Translations under genes and position numbers: made by a program | Source of the DNA: Sphingomonadales bacterium UBA6157 | Lineage (GTDB): Bacteria > Pseudomonadota > Alphaproteobacteria > Sphingomonadales > Sphingomonadaceae | NCBI GenBank assembly: GCA_002423025.1 | Contig: DIUN01000048.1 | Location: forward strand, 32,620 to 38,404 | Direction: 5' to 3' | Length of the DNA: 5,785 bases | Notes under the pieces: model-generated | What the model was told of the DNA's origin: nothing | Database searches by the model: none | Seen by the model: only the letters and a program-made list of their open reading frames with translations | In this document: one piece after another, positions 1-5,785 of the stretch | Position numbering within the stretch: position 1 is the stretch's first letter | Layout: each line of letters opens with the position of its first letter

Positions 1-2212
1 TCATCACCTTGTTCCAGGCGGCGACGAAGTCGTTGAGGAACTTCTGCTTGCCGTCGTCAGCGGCATAGACTTCCGAGACGGCGCGCAGCTCGGAGTGCGA
101 GCCGAACACCAGATCGACAGGCGTTGCCGTCCACTTCAGCGCGTCCGTCGTGCGGTCCCGGCCTTCATAGACGCCTTCGGTGGTGGCGGACTTCTGCCAC
201 TTGGTGGACATGCTGAGCAGGTTGACGAAATAATCGTTGCTCAGCGTGCCGGGGCGGGTGGTGAAGACGCCGTGGGCGGCACCGCCGACATTGGCATTGA
301 GCGCCCGCATGCCGCCGACGAGCACGGTCATTTCCGGCACGGTGAGGGTGAGCATGTTGGCGCGGTCCACCAGCATTTCCGCCGGGGACAGGCGATTGTC
401 CTTGCCGAAATAATTGCGGAAACCATCGGCCGAGGGTTCCAGCTGGGCAAAGGACGCCGCGTCCGTCTGGGCCTGCGAGGCATCCATGCGGCCGGGCTCG
501 AACGGCACGGTCACCGGGGTGCCGGCCTCGCTGGCGGCGCGCTCGATGGCGGCACCGCCGGCGAGCACGATGAGATCGGCGAGCGAGACCTTCTTGCCGC
601 CGCTGGCCTTGCTGTTGAAGTCCTTCTGGATGGTCTCCAGCGAGGCCAGCACCTTGGTCAGTTCGGCGGGGCTGTTGGCCTCCCAGTTGCGCATCGGTGC
701 GAGGCGGATGCGGGCGCCATTGGCCCCGCCGCGCATGTCCGTGCTGCGGAAGCTGGCAGCGGACGACCAGGCAGCGCGGACCAGCTCGGCATTGCCGAGG
801 CCGGTGGCGAGGATGCGGGACTTGAGCTGGGCGATATCCTCGGCGCCGATCAGCGGATGATCGACAGCGGGAATCGGATCCTGCCACGACAGGGTTTCCT
901 TGGGTACTTCGGCACCGATGTAGCGGGCGCGGGGGCCCATGTCGCGGTGGGTGAGCTTGAACCAGGCCTTGGCGAAGGCCAGCTCGAACTCGGCCGGGTT
1001 CTTGAGGAAGCGCTGCGAGATCTTGCGGTAGCTCGGATCGAACTTCAGCGAGAGATCGGTGGTGAACATGATCGGCTGGTGCGTTTTGGACGGATCATGG
1101 GCATCCGGCACGGTGCCGGCACCGCCATTGTTCTTGGGCACCCACTGCACGGCACCGGCCGGGCTCTTGGTCTGCACCCAATCAAAGGCGAACAGGTTCT
1201 CGAGATACTGCATCGAGAACGCCACCGGGCTGGAGGTCCAAGCGCCTTCGAGGCCGCTGGAGATGGTGTCTGCGCCGCTGCCGGTGCCGCACTTGTTTTC
1301 CCAGCCGAGGCCCTGCTTTTCCACGCCTGCTGCGGTTGGCTCCTTGCCGACGCAATTTTCCGGGCTCTTGGCGCCGTGCGCCTTGCCGAAGGTGTGGCCA
1401 CCGGCGATCAGCGCCACGGTCTCTTCGTCATTCATCGCCATGCGGCCGAAGGTTTCGCGAATGTCCCTGGCGGCGAGCAGCGGGTCCGGCTTGCCGTTGG
1501 GGCCTTCCGGATTGACGTAGATCAGGCCCATCTGGACGGCGGCGAGGGGGTTCTTGAGCTTGCGGTCCCCGCTGTAGCGCTCATCGGCGAGGAACTTGGC
1601 TTCCGGGCCCCAATAGACGAGATCGGCTTCCCAATCATCGGTGCGGCCGCCGCCATAGCCGAAGGTCTTGAAGCCCATGTTCTCCAGGCTGACGTTGCCG
1701 GCGAGGACCATGAGATCGGCCCAGGAGATCTTGCGGCCATACTTCTGCTTCACCGGCCAGAGCAGGCGGCGGGCCTTGTCCAGGTTGACGTTGTCAGGCC
1801 AGCTGTTGAGTGGCTCGAAGCGCTGCTGGCCACCGCCGGCGCCGCCGCGGCCATCGGCAACGCGATAGGTGCCGGCGCTGTGCCAGGCCATGCGGATGAA
1901 GAACGGGCCATAGTTGCCATAATCCGCCGGCCACCAAGGCTGGGAGGTGGTGAGCACCGCCTCGATATCCTTCTTCACGGCGGCGAGATCGAGCGTCTTG
2001 AACTCGGCGGCGTAATCGAAATTGTCACCAAGCGGGTTGGACTCGGCGGCGTGCTGGCGCAGCGGCTTGAGATCGAGCTGCTCGGGCCACCAGAACTGGT
2101 TGGAGACGGCCTTTTCCTTCGCCATCTCCTGGGCAGAGGCCGGGCTGGCGGCGAGGGCCGGCGCAAGGGCGACTGCGAATGTCGTAAGCAGAAGCAGGGT
2201 CTTTTTGGTCAT
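1..2212 (-). CDS. katG: Catalase-peroxidase KatG with Sec signal peptide (3' end cut off by window edge)
   Basis: Bifunctional heme enzyme that dismutates H2O2 and has peroxidase activity. 737 codons are visible, ending in AWNKVM; E. coli and M. tuberculosis KatG continue only about 8 residues beyond this. Seen in the N-terminal heme domain: distal triad R107/W110/H111 (RMAWHSAGTYR), D140 (SWPDN), proximal H273 (GGHTFGKAHG) with partner D386 (TTDLSL), W325, and the covalent-adduct trio W110-Y232-M258, spaced exactly as W107-Y229-M255 of M. tuberculosis. R423 (HRDMGP) matches the mobile switch Arg418, and S319 matches Ser315. The heme-less C-terminal repeat is intact and no frameshift is present. 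Residues 1-27 form a signal peptide: MTKK, a hydrophobic core, then ASA|QE. The mature enzyme should therefore be periplasmic, as known for KatP/KatY-type enzymes. ATG at 2212 is supported by GGGGAG at 2221-2226, 8 nt upstream. No oxyR gene lies within the window. Confidence 0.97.
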   Translation of the reverse strand, partial: MTKKTLLLLTTFAVALAPALAASPASAQEMAKEKAVSNQFWWPEQLDLKPLRQHAAESNPLGDNFDYAAEFKTLDLAAVKKDIEAVLTTSQPWWPADYGNYGPFFIRMAWHSAGTYRVADGRGGAGGGQQRFEPLNSWPDNVNLDKARRLLWPVKQKYGRKISWADLMVLAGNVSLENMGFKTFGYGGGRTDDWEADLVYWGPEAKFLADERYSGDRKLKNPLAAVQMGLIYVNPEGPNGKPDPLLAARDIRETFGRMAMNDEETVALIAGGHTFGKAHGAKSPENCVGKEPTAAGVEKQGLGWENKCGTGSGADTISSGLEGAWTSSPVAFSMQYLENLFAFDWVQTKSPAGAVQWVPKNNGGAGTVPDAHDPSKTHQPIMFTTDLSLKFDPSYRKISQRFLKNPAEFELAFAKAWFKLTHRDMGPRARYIGAEVPKETLSWQDPIPAVDHPLIGAEDIAQLKSRILATGLGNAELVRAAWSSAASFRSTDMRGGANGARIRLAPMRNWEANSPAELTKVLASLETIQKDFNSKASGGKKVSLADLIVLAGGAAIERAASEAGTPVTVPFEPGRMDASQAQTDAASFAQLEPSADGFRNYFGKDNRLSPAEMLVDRANMLTLTVPEMTVLVGGMRALNANVGGAAHGVFTTRPGTLSNDYFVNLLSMSTKWQKSATTEGVYEGRDRTTDALKWTATPVDLVFGSHSELRAVSEVYAADDGKQKFLNDFVAAWNKVM

Positions 2213-2252
2213 TTTGATTACTCCCCAGTGGCAATGATTTTGCTTGGCACCT

Positions 2253-2269
2253 GAACCTTGCCGGAACCT
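2253..2269. repeat. Paired GAACCT direct repeat, 11 bp apart
   Basis: GAACCT occurs at 2253-2258 and again at 2264-2269, start-to-start distance 11 bp, about one helical turn, so both copies face the same side of the helix. They lie 41-57 bp upstream of the katG start codon. An inverted copy, AGGTT, occurs at 2300-2304. The arrangement is compatible with a regulator binding site for katG, but a six-base repeat pair can arise by chance and no known operator consensus is recognised. Confidence 0.25.
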
Positions 2270-2343
2270 GGCATTGTGAGAAAACCGATTTTCCCGGTCA
2301 GGTTGAGTGAGAAGATTACTTAGCGGGCGGTTTTTCGGCAGGG

Positions 2344-2357
2344 CTTGCGGCTTGCGG
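2344..2357. repeat. Tandem 7-bp repeat CTTGCGG x2
   Basis: Two perfect adjacent copies of CTTGCGG lie about 50 bp upstream of the GFA-family start codon. This is a very short tandem duplication, possibly replication slippage. No function is inferred from sequence alone. Confidence 0.4.
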
Positions 2358-2404
2358 CACGGGAGCGCAGAATTCTGCCGGCAACTTCGCACGGGGGAAC
2401 GGCG

Positions 2405-2848
2405 ATGAGCGATGACACGGACGCGCAGCATGGCGGCTGCTTTTGCGGGCGGGTGACATTCGAGGTGAGCGGCGAGCCGGTGGCGATGGGCTATTGCCAT
2501 TGCAGCTCGTGCCGCGGCTGGCTGGCGGCGCCGGTGCACGGCTTCACCATGTGGCCGGCCGAGGCGGTGAAGGTGACATCCGGTGCCGAGGTGATCGGCA
2601 CCTTCCTCAAGACGCCGGATACCATCAGCCACCGCCAGTTCTGCATCAATTGCGGCGGCGCGGTGATGGTGCAGCACCCGACCATGGGCGCCATCGACAT
2701 TCCGGCGGCGAACCTGCCCGGCGTGGCGTTCCAGCCGACGATGCATGTGAATTATGCCGAGCATGTCATGCGGATCCGCGATGGCCTGCCCAAGCATGCC
2801 GGCTTTCCGGCCGATTTTGGCGGCACAGGCGAGCTGATTCCGGAATAG
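2405..2848 (+). CDS. GFA / CENP-V fold zinc protein (glutathione-dependent formaldehyde-activating enzyme-like)
   Basis: This 147-residue cytosolic protein has the full cysteine pattern of the GFA family: C12-x-C14 (GGCFCGRV), C31-H-C33-S-S-C36 and C80-I-N-C83-GG. In Paracoccus Gfa the first pair and the last pair bind a structural zinc, and the middle CxCxxC binds the catalytic zinc. By analogy C12/C14/C80/C83 would be structural and C31/C33/C36 catalytic. Founding Gfa (about 190 residues) was proposed to promote S-hydroxymethylglutathione formation from formaldehyde and glutathione. Most shorter members like this one have no proven substrate, so a function beyond zinc binding is uncertain. 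The ATG at 2405 is chosen because GGGGGA lies 6 nt upstream and the zinc motif starts 11 residues later; the frame is open further upstream but encodes nothing family-like. The gene stands alone, divergent from katG and followed by a terminator. Confidence 0.9.
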   Translation: MSDDTDAQHGGCFCGRVTFEVSGEPVAMGYCHCSSCRGWLAAPVHGFTMWPAEAVKVTSGAEVIGTFLKTPDTISHRQFCINCGGAVMVQHPTMGAIDIPAANLPGVAFQPTMHVNYAEHVMRIRDGLPKHAGFPADFGGTGELIPE

Positions 2849-2863
2849 GCCCGGATTTTCTCG

Positions 2864-2893
2864 CCTCTCCCGCAGGCGGGAGAGGGGCTTTTT
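2864..2893 (+). terminator. Intrinsic terminator after the GFA-family gene
   Basis: CCTCTCCCGC (2864-2873) pairs perfectly with GCGGGAGAGG (2876-2885); the central bases form the loop, giving a 9-bp GC-rich stem with a CAGG loop. It is followed by GGC and five Ts (2889-2893). It begins 15 nt after the stop codon. The T-run exists only on the plus-strand side, so it terminates rightward transcription. It separates the GFA-family gene from the transporter gene. Confidence 0.88.
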
Positions 2894-3033
2894 CTCTCGT
2901 TGGACGCTTTGCCAAGGAGAAAACGCTGTGCGCGGCACTGCTGGCCTCGGCATTGTGCAGCCAGGCTGTTCTCCCCGCTTGCGTCCGGTGCCAGCGGCGC
3001 TAGACACTTGGGCAAATGGTGGGGAGATTTTGA
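2894..3033 (+). promoter_or_regulatory. Leader region of the MFS transporter gene
   Basis: This 140-bp stretch between the terminator and the transporter start should contain the transporter promoter. TTGCGT (2979-2984) and TAGACA (3001-3006), 16 bp apart, are a weak candidate pair that would give a short leader. The transporter ribosome binding site is GGGGAG at 3021-3026. A second strong Shine-Dalgarno sequence, AAGGAGA (2914-2920), precedes a GTG (2928) that opens a 44-codon frame ending at a TGA at 3060-3062, inside the transporter gene. Whether that peptide is made is unknown; its sequence resembles no family I recognise. Confidence 0.35.
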
Positions 3034-4623
3034 GTGGCGACAGTTGGGCTGGCTCCTGGTGAGGTGCCGCTCGATCCCAAGCGGGATCGGCTCGTTATCG
3101 TGGCATCGTCGCTGGGCACGATGTTCGAATGGTATGATTTTTTCCTCTACGGCATCCTGGCCTCGCTGCTCGGCAAGCTGTTCTTCACCACCGGCAACCC
3201 GACCACCGAGTTGCTGTTCTCGCTGTTTGCCTTCGGTATCGGCTTTTTCTTCCGGCCGCTGGGCGCAGTGCTGTTCGGGCACTTCGGGGACAAGATCGGG
3301 CGGAAATACACCTTCCTCGTCACCATCACGCTGATGGGCGGCGCGACAGCGGCAATCGGCTTTCTGCCGACACAGGCGACGGCCGGCATCTGGGCGCCGA
3401 TCCTGATGCTGGTGCTGCGGACGCTGCAGGGCCTGGCGCTCGGCGGCGAATATGGCGGCGCGGCGATTTACGTCGCCGAGCACGCCCCCAAGGGCAAGCG
3501 CGGGCAATATACCAGCTGGATCCAGGCCTCGGTGGCCGGTGGCTTCCTGCTCTGCCTGATCGTGGTGCTGAGCACGCGCGCCGTGATGAGCCAGGAGGCG
3601 TTCGAGGCCTGGGGCTGGCGTGTGCCGTTCCTTGCTTCGCTGCTGATGCTGGCGATCTCGGTGTATATCCGCCTCAAGCTTTCCGAGAGCCCGGTGTTCC
3701 AGGCCATGAAGGCCGCGGGCACCACCTCCAAGAACCCCATCGTCGAGAGCTTCTCGAACCGCGCCAATATCGGCAACGTGATGATCGCGCTGTTCGGCGT
3801 CGCGGCGGGGCTGACGGTGATTTACTATACCTCGCAGTTCGGCACGCTCTACTTCCTGCAGGGCACGGCGCGCGTGCCGGAGACGCAGGCGCTGCTCTAC
3901 ATGGCGGCGGGCGCGCTGCTGGCGGCGCCGCTGTATGTCGGCTTCGGCTGGCTGTCGGACAAGATCGGCCGCAAGAAGCTGCTGCTTATCGGCTATGGCC
4001 TGACGCTCATCCTGGTGTTCCCGCTGTTCCGGCTGATGGCCGATGGCGCCAACCCGGCGCTGGAGGAAGCGACGCGCACTTCGCCTGTCACCATCGAGCT
4101 GCCGGCTTGTGATTACAGCGTGTTCGGCAAACCGACGACCGATTGCGCCAAGGCGCTGACCTTCCTCACCAAGCGCGGCATCAGCTATTCCAAGCAGCCG
4201 GCCGAGGCGCTGGCCGTGACGGTGGGCGCCACGCGGCTGACCGGCTTTGATGACAAGGCCTGGCTGGCGGCGCTGGTGGCAGCCGGTTATCCGGACAAGG
4301 CTGACCCGGAGCGGATGACCCACTGGAAGGTGATCGCTGCCGTGGCGATGATGGTGGCGCTCTCGGCCATGACCTATGGGCAGGTGGCGGCCATATTGGT
4401 CGAGCTGTTCCCGGCGAAGATCCGCTACACCTCGATGTCGATCCCCTATCATATCGGCACGGGCTACTTCGGCGGGTTCCTGCCGGTCATCTCGCAATAC
4501 ATCGTGGTGCGCACCGGGGATGCCTATTCGGGCCTGTGGTATACCATCGGCGTGGTGGCGATGGCCTTTGTGGTGACACTCATCTGGCTGCCGGAAACCA
4601 AGGACCGGGACATCACGAAATAG
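3034..4623 (+). CDS. MFS transporter, metabolite:H+ symporter (MHS) type
   Basis: This is a 529-residue inner-membrane secondary transporter with about 12 membrane segments, expected to import a small organic solute with protons. MHS signatures seen: FEWYDFFLYG in TM1 (31-40), loop 2-3 motif GHFGDKIGRK (82-91), RTLQGLALGGEYGGA (129-143), its second-half echo GWLSDKIGRKK (305-315), ELFPAKIRYTSMS followed by PYHIGTGYFGG (457-481), and PETKD (520-524). Relatives include KgtP, ProP, ShiA and CitA, but the substrate cannot be assigned. Between TM9 and TM10 lies a hydrophilic stretch of about 90 residues (340-430) with C359 and C371, longer than in KgtP-sized members (about 430 residues) and predicted to face the periplasm. 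GTG at 3034 is the first possible start: an in-frame TGA directly precedes it and GGGGAG sits 7 nt upstream. No terminator is evident after the stop. Confidence 0.93.
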   Translation: MATVGLAPGEVPLDPKRDRLVIVASSLGTMFEWYDFFLYGILASLLGKLFFTTGNPTTELLFSLFAFGIGFFFRPLGAVLFGHFGDKIGRKYTFLVTITLMGGATAAIGFLPTQATAGIWAPILMLVLRTLQGLALGGEYGGAAIYVAEHAPKGKRGQYTSWIQASVAGGFLLCLIVVLSTRAVMSQEAFEAWGWRVPFLASLLMLAISVYIRLKLSESPVFQAMKAAGTTSKNPIVESFSNRANIGNVMIALFGVAAGLTVIYYTSQFGTLYFLQGTARVPETQALLYMAAGALLAAPLYVGFGWLSDKIGRKKLLLIGYGLTLILVFPLFRLMADGANPALEEATRTSPVTIELPACDYSVFGKPTTDCAKALTFLTKRGISYSKQPAEALAVTVGATRLTGFDDKAWLAALVAAGYPDKADPERMTHWKVIAAVAMMVALSAMTYGQVAAILVELFPAKIRYTSMSIPYHIGTGYFGGFLPVISQYIVVRTGDAYSGLWYTIGVVAMAFVVTLIWLPETKDRDITK

Positions 4624-4680
4624 CCGCCCTCTGGCAATCGCCGCGTTTCCGGCTAGGCTGGGCCTGAACGGAGAGCGGCG

Positions 4681-4854
4681 ATGGCGGGCGGACAGACGAA
4701 CGATGCGCGGGTGCGGCTGCGGCTGCCGGTGATGCTGGCTGCCGCCGGCCTGCTGGCCGCCTCGCTGCTGCTGCCGGAGTCGGCGCGGGCGGCGGGCGCG
4801 GCGCCGATGGGGCCGGGCAGCATAGCGGCGGTGCGCCCGGCGCTCGGGGGCTGA
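4681..4854 (+). CDS. Small predicted exported protein, 57 residues, unknown function
   Basis: An ATG with GGAGAG at 4670-4675, 5 nt upstream, opens a 57-codon frame ending in TGA. The product has an N-terminal stretch with three arginines (R10, R12, R14), a hydrophobic core (about residues 16-31, rich in Leu/Ala) and an AxA-type signal-peptidase I site (SARA|AG near residue 38). Export would leave a mature peptide of only about 19 residues, rich in Gly, Ala and Pro, without Cys. Alternatively the hydrophobic segment stays as a membrane anchor. It lies 57 bp after the transporter stop on the same strand, so co-transcription is possible. I recognise no family. The GC-rich composition makes a chance frame possible, but the ribosome binding site plus a properly ordered signal peptide argue for a real gene. 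Confidence 0.5.
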   Translation: MAGGQTNDARVRLRLPVMLAAAGLLAASLLLPESARAAGAAPMGPGSIAAVRPALGG

Positions 4855-5101
4855 AGCAACCGGGCTGGTAACTTGCCGAATAGCGACCCGCACACCACGC
4901 CGCCTATCATGCCGGACGTAACGCCGATGTCGCATGTTGCCGCTTTGGATGATTCGGACACTGGCGGTGCCGTGCGGTGTTGGCCATAGTCGATACCACA
5001 TGTTCCGGGGGTGGATTGATGCGAGGCCGATGGCTTCCCATATGCCGCTTCCAGCAGATGCCGGTTGCCTGGTTTGGGGGCCGGAGAGTGGAGTTTGAAC
5101 C
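4855..5101. other. Intergenic region upstream of lon
   Basis: This 247-bp stretch has no supported gene. A 26-codon ATG frame at 4909-4989 lacks a ribosome binding site. An inverted repeat GCCCGG (4835-4840) / CCGGGC (4860-4865) has a 19-nt loop and no T-run, so no terminator is called for the upstream genes. The right part holds the candidate lon promoter (5015-5043) and the lon ribosome binding site GGAG (5090-5093). Confidence 0.6.
5015..5043 (+). promoter_or_regulatory. Candidate heat-shock (sigma-32 type) promoter of lon
   Basis: TCCCATAT (5036-5043) matches seven of eight positions of the sigma-32 -10 consensus CCCCATnT. ATTGATG (5015-5021), 14 bp upstream, shares the TTGA core with the -35 consensus CTTGAAA, and the spacing is within the known range. 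The same site can be read as a weak housekeeping promoter, TTGATG and CATATG 17 bp apart. Transcription would start about 50 nt before the lon ATG. lon is a classical heat-shock gene, which fits. The assignment rests on a consensus match only. Confidence 0.4.
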
Positions 5102-5785
5102 ATGAGTGACGAGGTGATGATCGAGCAGGGTTTCGCCGGGCAGCTTTTGCCGGTGCTGCCGCTGCGCGATATCGTGGTGTTCCCCCAGATGATCGTGCCG
5201 CTGTTCGTGGGGCGCGACAAATCCGTCAATGCGCTCGAAGCGGCGATGAACGGTGACAAGACGGTGTTCCTGCTCTCGCAGAAGAACCCGTCCGATGAAG
5301 ATCCGGGTGCCGGGGACCTGTATGACGTCGGCACGGTCGCGACCGTGCTGCAGCTGCTCAAGCTGCCCGATGGCACCGTAAAGGTGCTGGTGGAGGGCCA
5401 GTCCCGCGGCACGCTGAAGCGGCTGGACAGCGCCGAGAGCCATCTGCGAGCCGAAGTGGACGTGCGGCCTGACCTTGAGGGCGATGCGACGCAGATGGAG
5501 GCGCTGCTGCGCTCGGCTGCCAAGCAGTTCGATGCCTATGTGAAGCTCAACCGCAAGACGGCGCCGGAAATCGCAGTGCAGATCGGTCAGATCGAGGATG
5601 CCGGGCGCTTTGCCGATACGGTGGCGGCCAACCTCGGCTTGAAGATTGCGGAAAAGCAGGCGCTGCTCGCCGAGCCCGATGTGGCCAAGCGGCTGGAGAC
5701 GGTGTTCGCCCATATGGAGGGCGAGATGGGCGTGCTGCAGGTCGAGAAGAAAATCCGCAACCGCGTCAAGCGGCAGATGGAGAAG
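5102..5785 (+). CDS. lon: Lon protease, N-terminal part (3' end beyond window)
   Basis: The first 228 residues of the ATP-dependent serine protease Lon are present; about 800 are usual, so the AAA+ ATPase and Ser-Lys protease domains lie outside the window. Lon is a cytosolic homohexamer that degrades misfolded proteins and specific regulators. Seen: the Lon substrate-recognition (LAN/PUA-like) domain from about residue 15, with the signature LPVLPLRDIVVFP (16-28) and PLFVGR (33-38). A beta-rich stretch with VKVLVEGQSRG follows, then the helical part and the long-helix segment KKIRNRVKRQMEK at the edge (residues 216-228), typical of bacterial Lon. The ATG at 5102 has GGAG at 5090-5093, 8 nt upstream. 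The frame is unbroken. In many proteobacteria clpX directly precedes lon; here the preceding genes are the small exported protein and the transporter. Confidence 0.97.
   Translation, partial: MSDEVMIEQGFAGQLLPVLPLRDIVVFPQMIVPLFVGRDKSVNALEAAMNGDKTVFLLSQKNPSDEDPGAGDLYDVGTVATVLQLLKLPDGTVKVLVEGQSRGTLKRLDSAESHLRAEVDVRPDLEGDATQMEALLRSAAKQFDAYVKLNRKTAPEIAVQIGQIEDAGRFADTVAANLGLKIAEKQALLAEPDVAKRLETVFAHMEGEMGVLQVEKKIRNRVKRQMEK

Larger units (their letters stand above)
2213..2404. other. Divergent intergenic region katG / GFA-family gene
   Basis: This 192-bp gap must carry the promoters of both divergent genes. It holds the katG ribosome binding site GGGGAG (minus strand, 2221-2226) and, for the plus-strand gene, GGGGGA at 2393-2398, 6 nt before its ATG. 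I could not find a convincing -35/-10 pair in either direction. The best minus-strand -10 look-alike is CAAAAT just upstream of the katG ribosome binding site, without a good -35. No OxyR-type ATAG/CTAT half-site series is visible. The region is less GC-rich around 2211-2320 than the flanking genes, as expected for a promoter region. Confidence 0.6.

Noticed and set aside
95..2254. Long plus-strand open frame (719 codons) across the katG region
   Set aside because: It is antisense to an unbroken, fully motif-conserved KatG. Long stop-free antisense frames are expected in GC-rich coding DNA. Its sequence resembles no protein family.
2443..3003. Plus-strand frame of 186 codons overlapping the GFA-family gene; its tail (about 2928-3003) looks slightly like a lipoprotein signal
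   Set aside because: It is out of frame with the Cys-motif protein and reads through the terminator. No ATG/GTG/TTG with a ribosome binding site starts the tail segment.
4835..4865. Inverted repeat GCCCGG / CCGGGC near the end of the small gene
   Set aside because: Only six base pairs, a 19-nt loop and no following T-run, so it is not a credible terminator.
4872..4910. CTTGCC and TATCAT as a lon promoter
   Set aside because: The spacing between the elements is about 27 bp, too long for either a sigma-70 or a sigma-32 promoter.
4653..4961. Minus-strand frame of 102 codons opposite the small exported protein
   Set aside because: Its product is low-complexity Ala/Ser/Arg sequence without family resemblance, while the plus-strand frame has a ribosome binding site and an ordered signal peptide.
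4909..4989. 26-codon ATG frame between the small gene and lon
   Set aside because: No Shine-Dalgarno sequence, no recognisable features, and too short to distinguish from chance.
2752..5523. Minus-strand open frame of 923 codons covering the GFA-family gene end, the transporter and lon start
   Set aside because: It crosses three well-supported plus-strand genes and a terminator, and its product is Arg/His/Gln-rich low-complexity sequence typical of a GC-rich shadow frame.
4907..5713. Minus-strand open frame of 268 codons opposite lon
   Set aside because: It is antisense to the clear Lon N-terminal domain, with no ribosome binding site or recognisable domain.

Overview
The window is GC-rich, densely coding bacterial chromosome. 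Gene content (a Lon protease, a metabolite:H+ symporter-type transporter, a GFA-fold zinc protein, an exported KatG) and the protein wording suggest an alphaproteobacterium, possibly a sphingomonad. That placement is inference from sequence style; no rRNA or other marker is present.

Layout: (1) Positions 1-2212, minus strand, hold a catalase-peroxidase gene (katG) that starts inside the window and loses only its last few codons at the left edge. Its cytosolic N-terminus is replaced by a clear Sec-type signal peptide, so the enzyme is predicted to work in the periplasm. (2) A 192-bp divergent region separates it from a plus-strand gene for a 147-residue GFA/CENP-V-fold zinc protein (2405-2848), which ends at a strong intrinsic terminator. 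(3) After a 140-bp gap comes a 529-residue MFS transporter of the metabolite:H+ symporter type (3034-4623), with a long hydrophilic loop between TM9 and TM10. (4) A 57-codon gene with a good ribosome binding site and a signal peptide follows (4681-4854). (5) A 247-bp non-coding stretch with a plausible heat-shock-type promoter leads into lon (5102 to the right edge), of which the first 228 residues are present.

KatG removes peroxide outside the cytoplasm, the GFA-like protein belongs to a fold associated with thiol-adduct/aldehyde chemistry, and Lon degrades damaged proteins, so a loose stress theme can be drawn. Nothing in the sequence shows that these genes form one system: katG is divergent, gfa is closed by its own terminator, and lon appears to have its own promoter. 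I did not find a new defence, mobile or biosynthetic system, nor any tRNA, rRNA, CRISPR array or insertion sequence. The most notable points are the exported KatG, the small secreted-protein gene and the candidate lon promoter.
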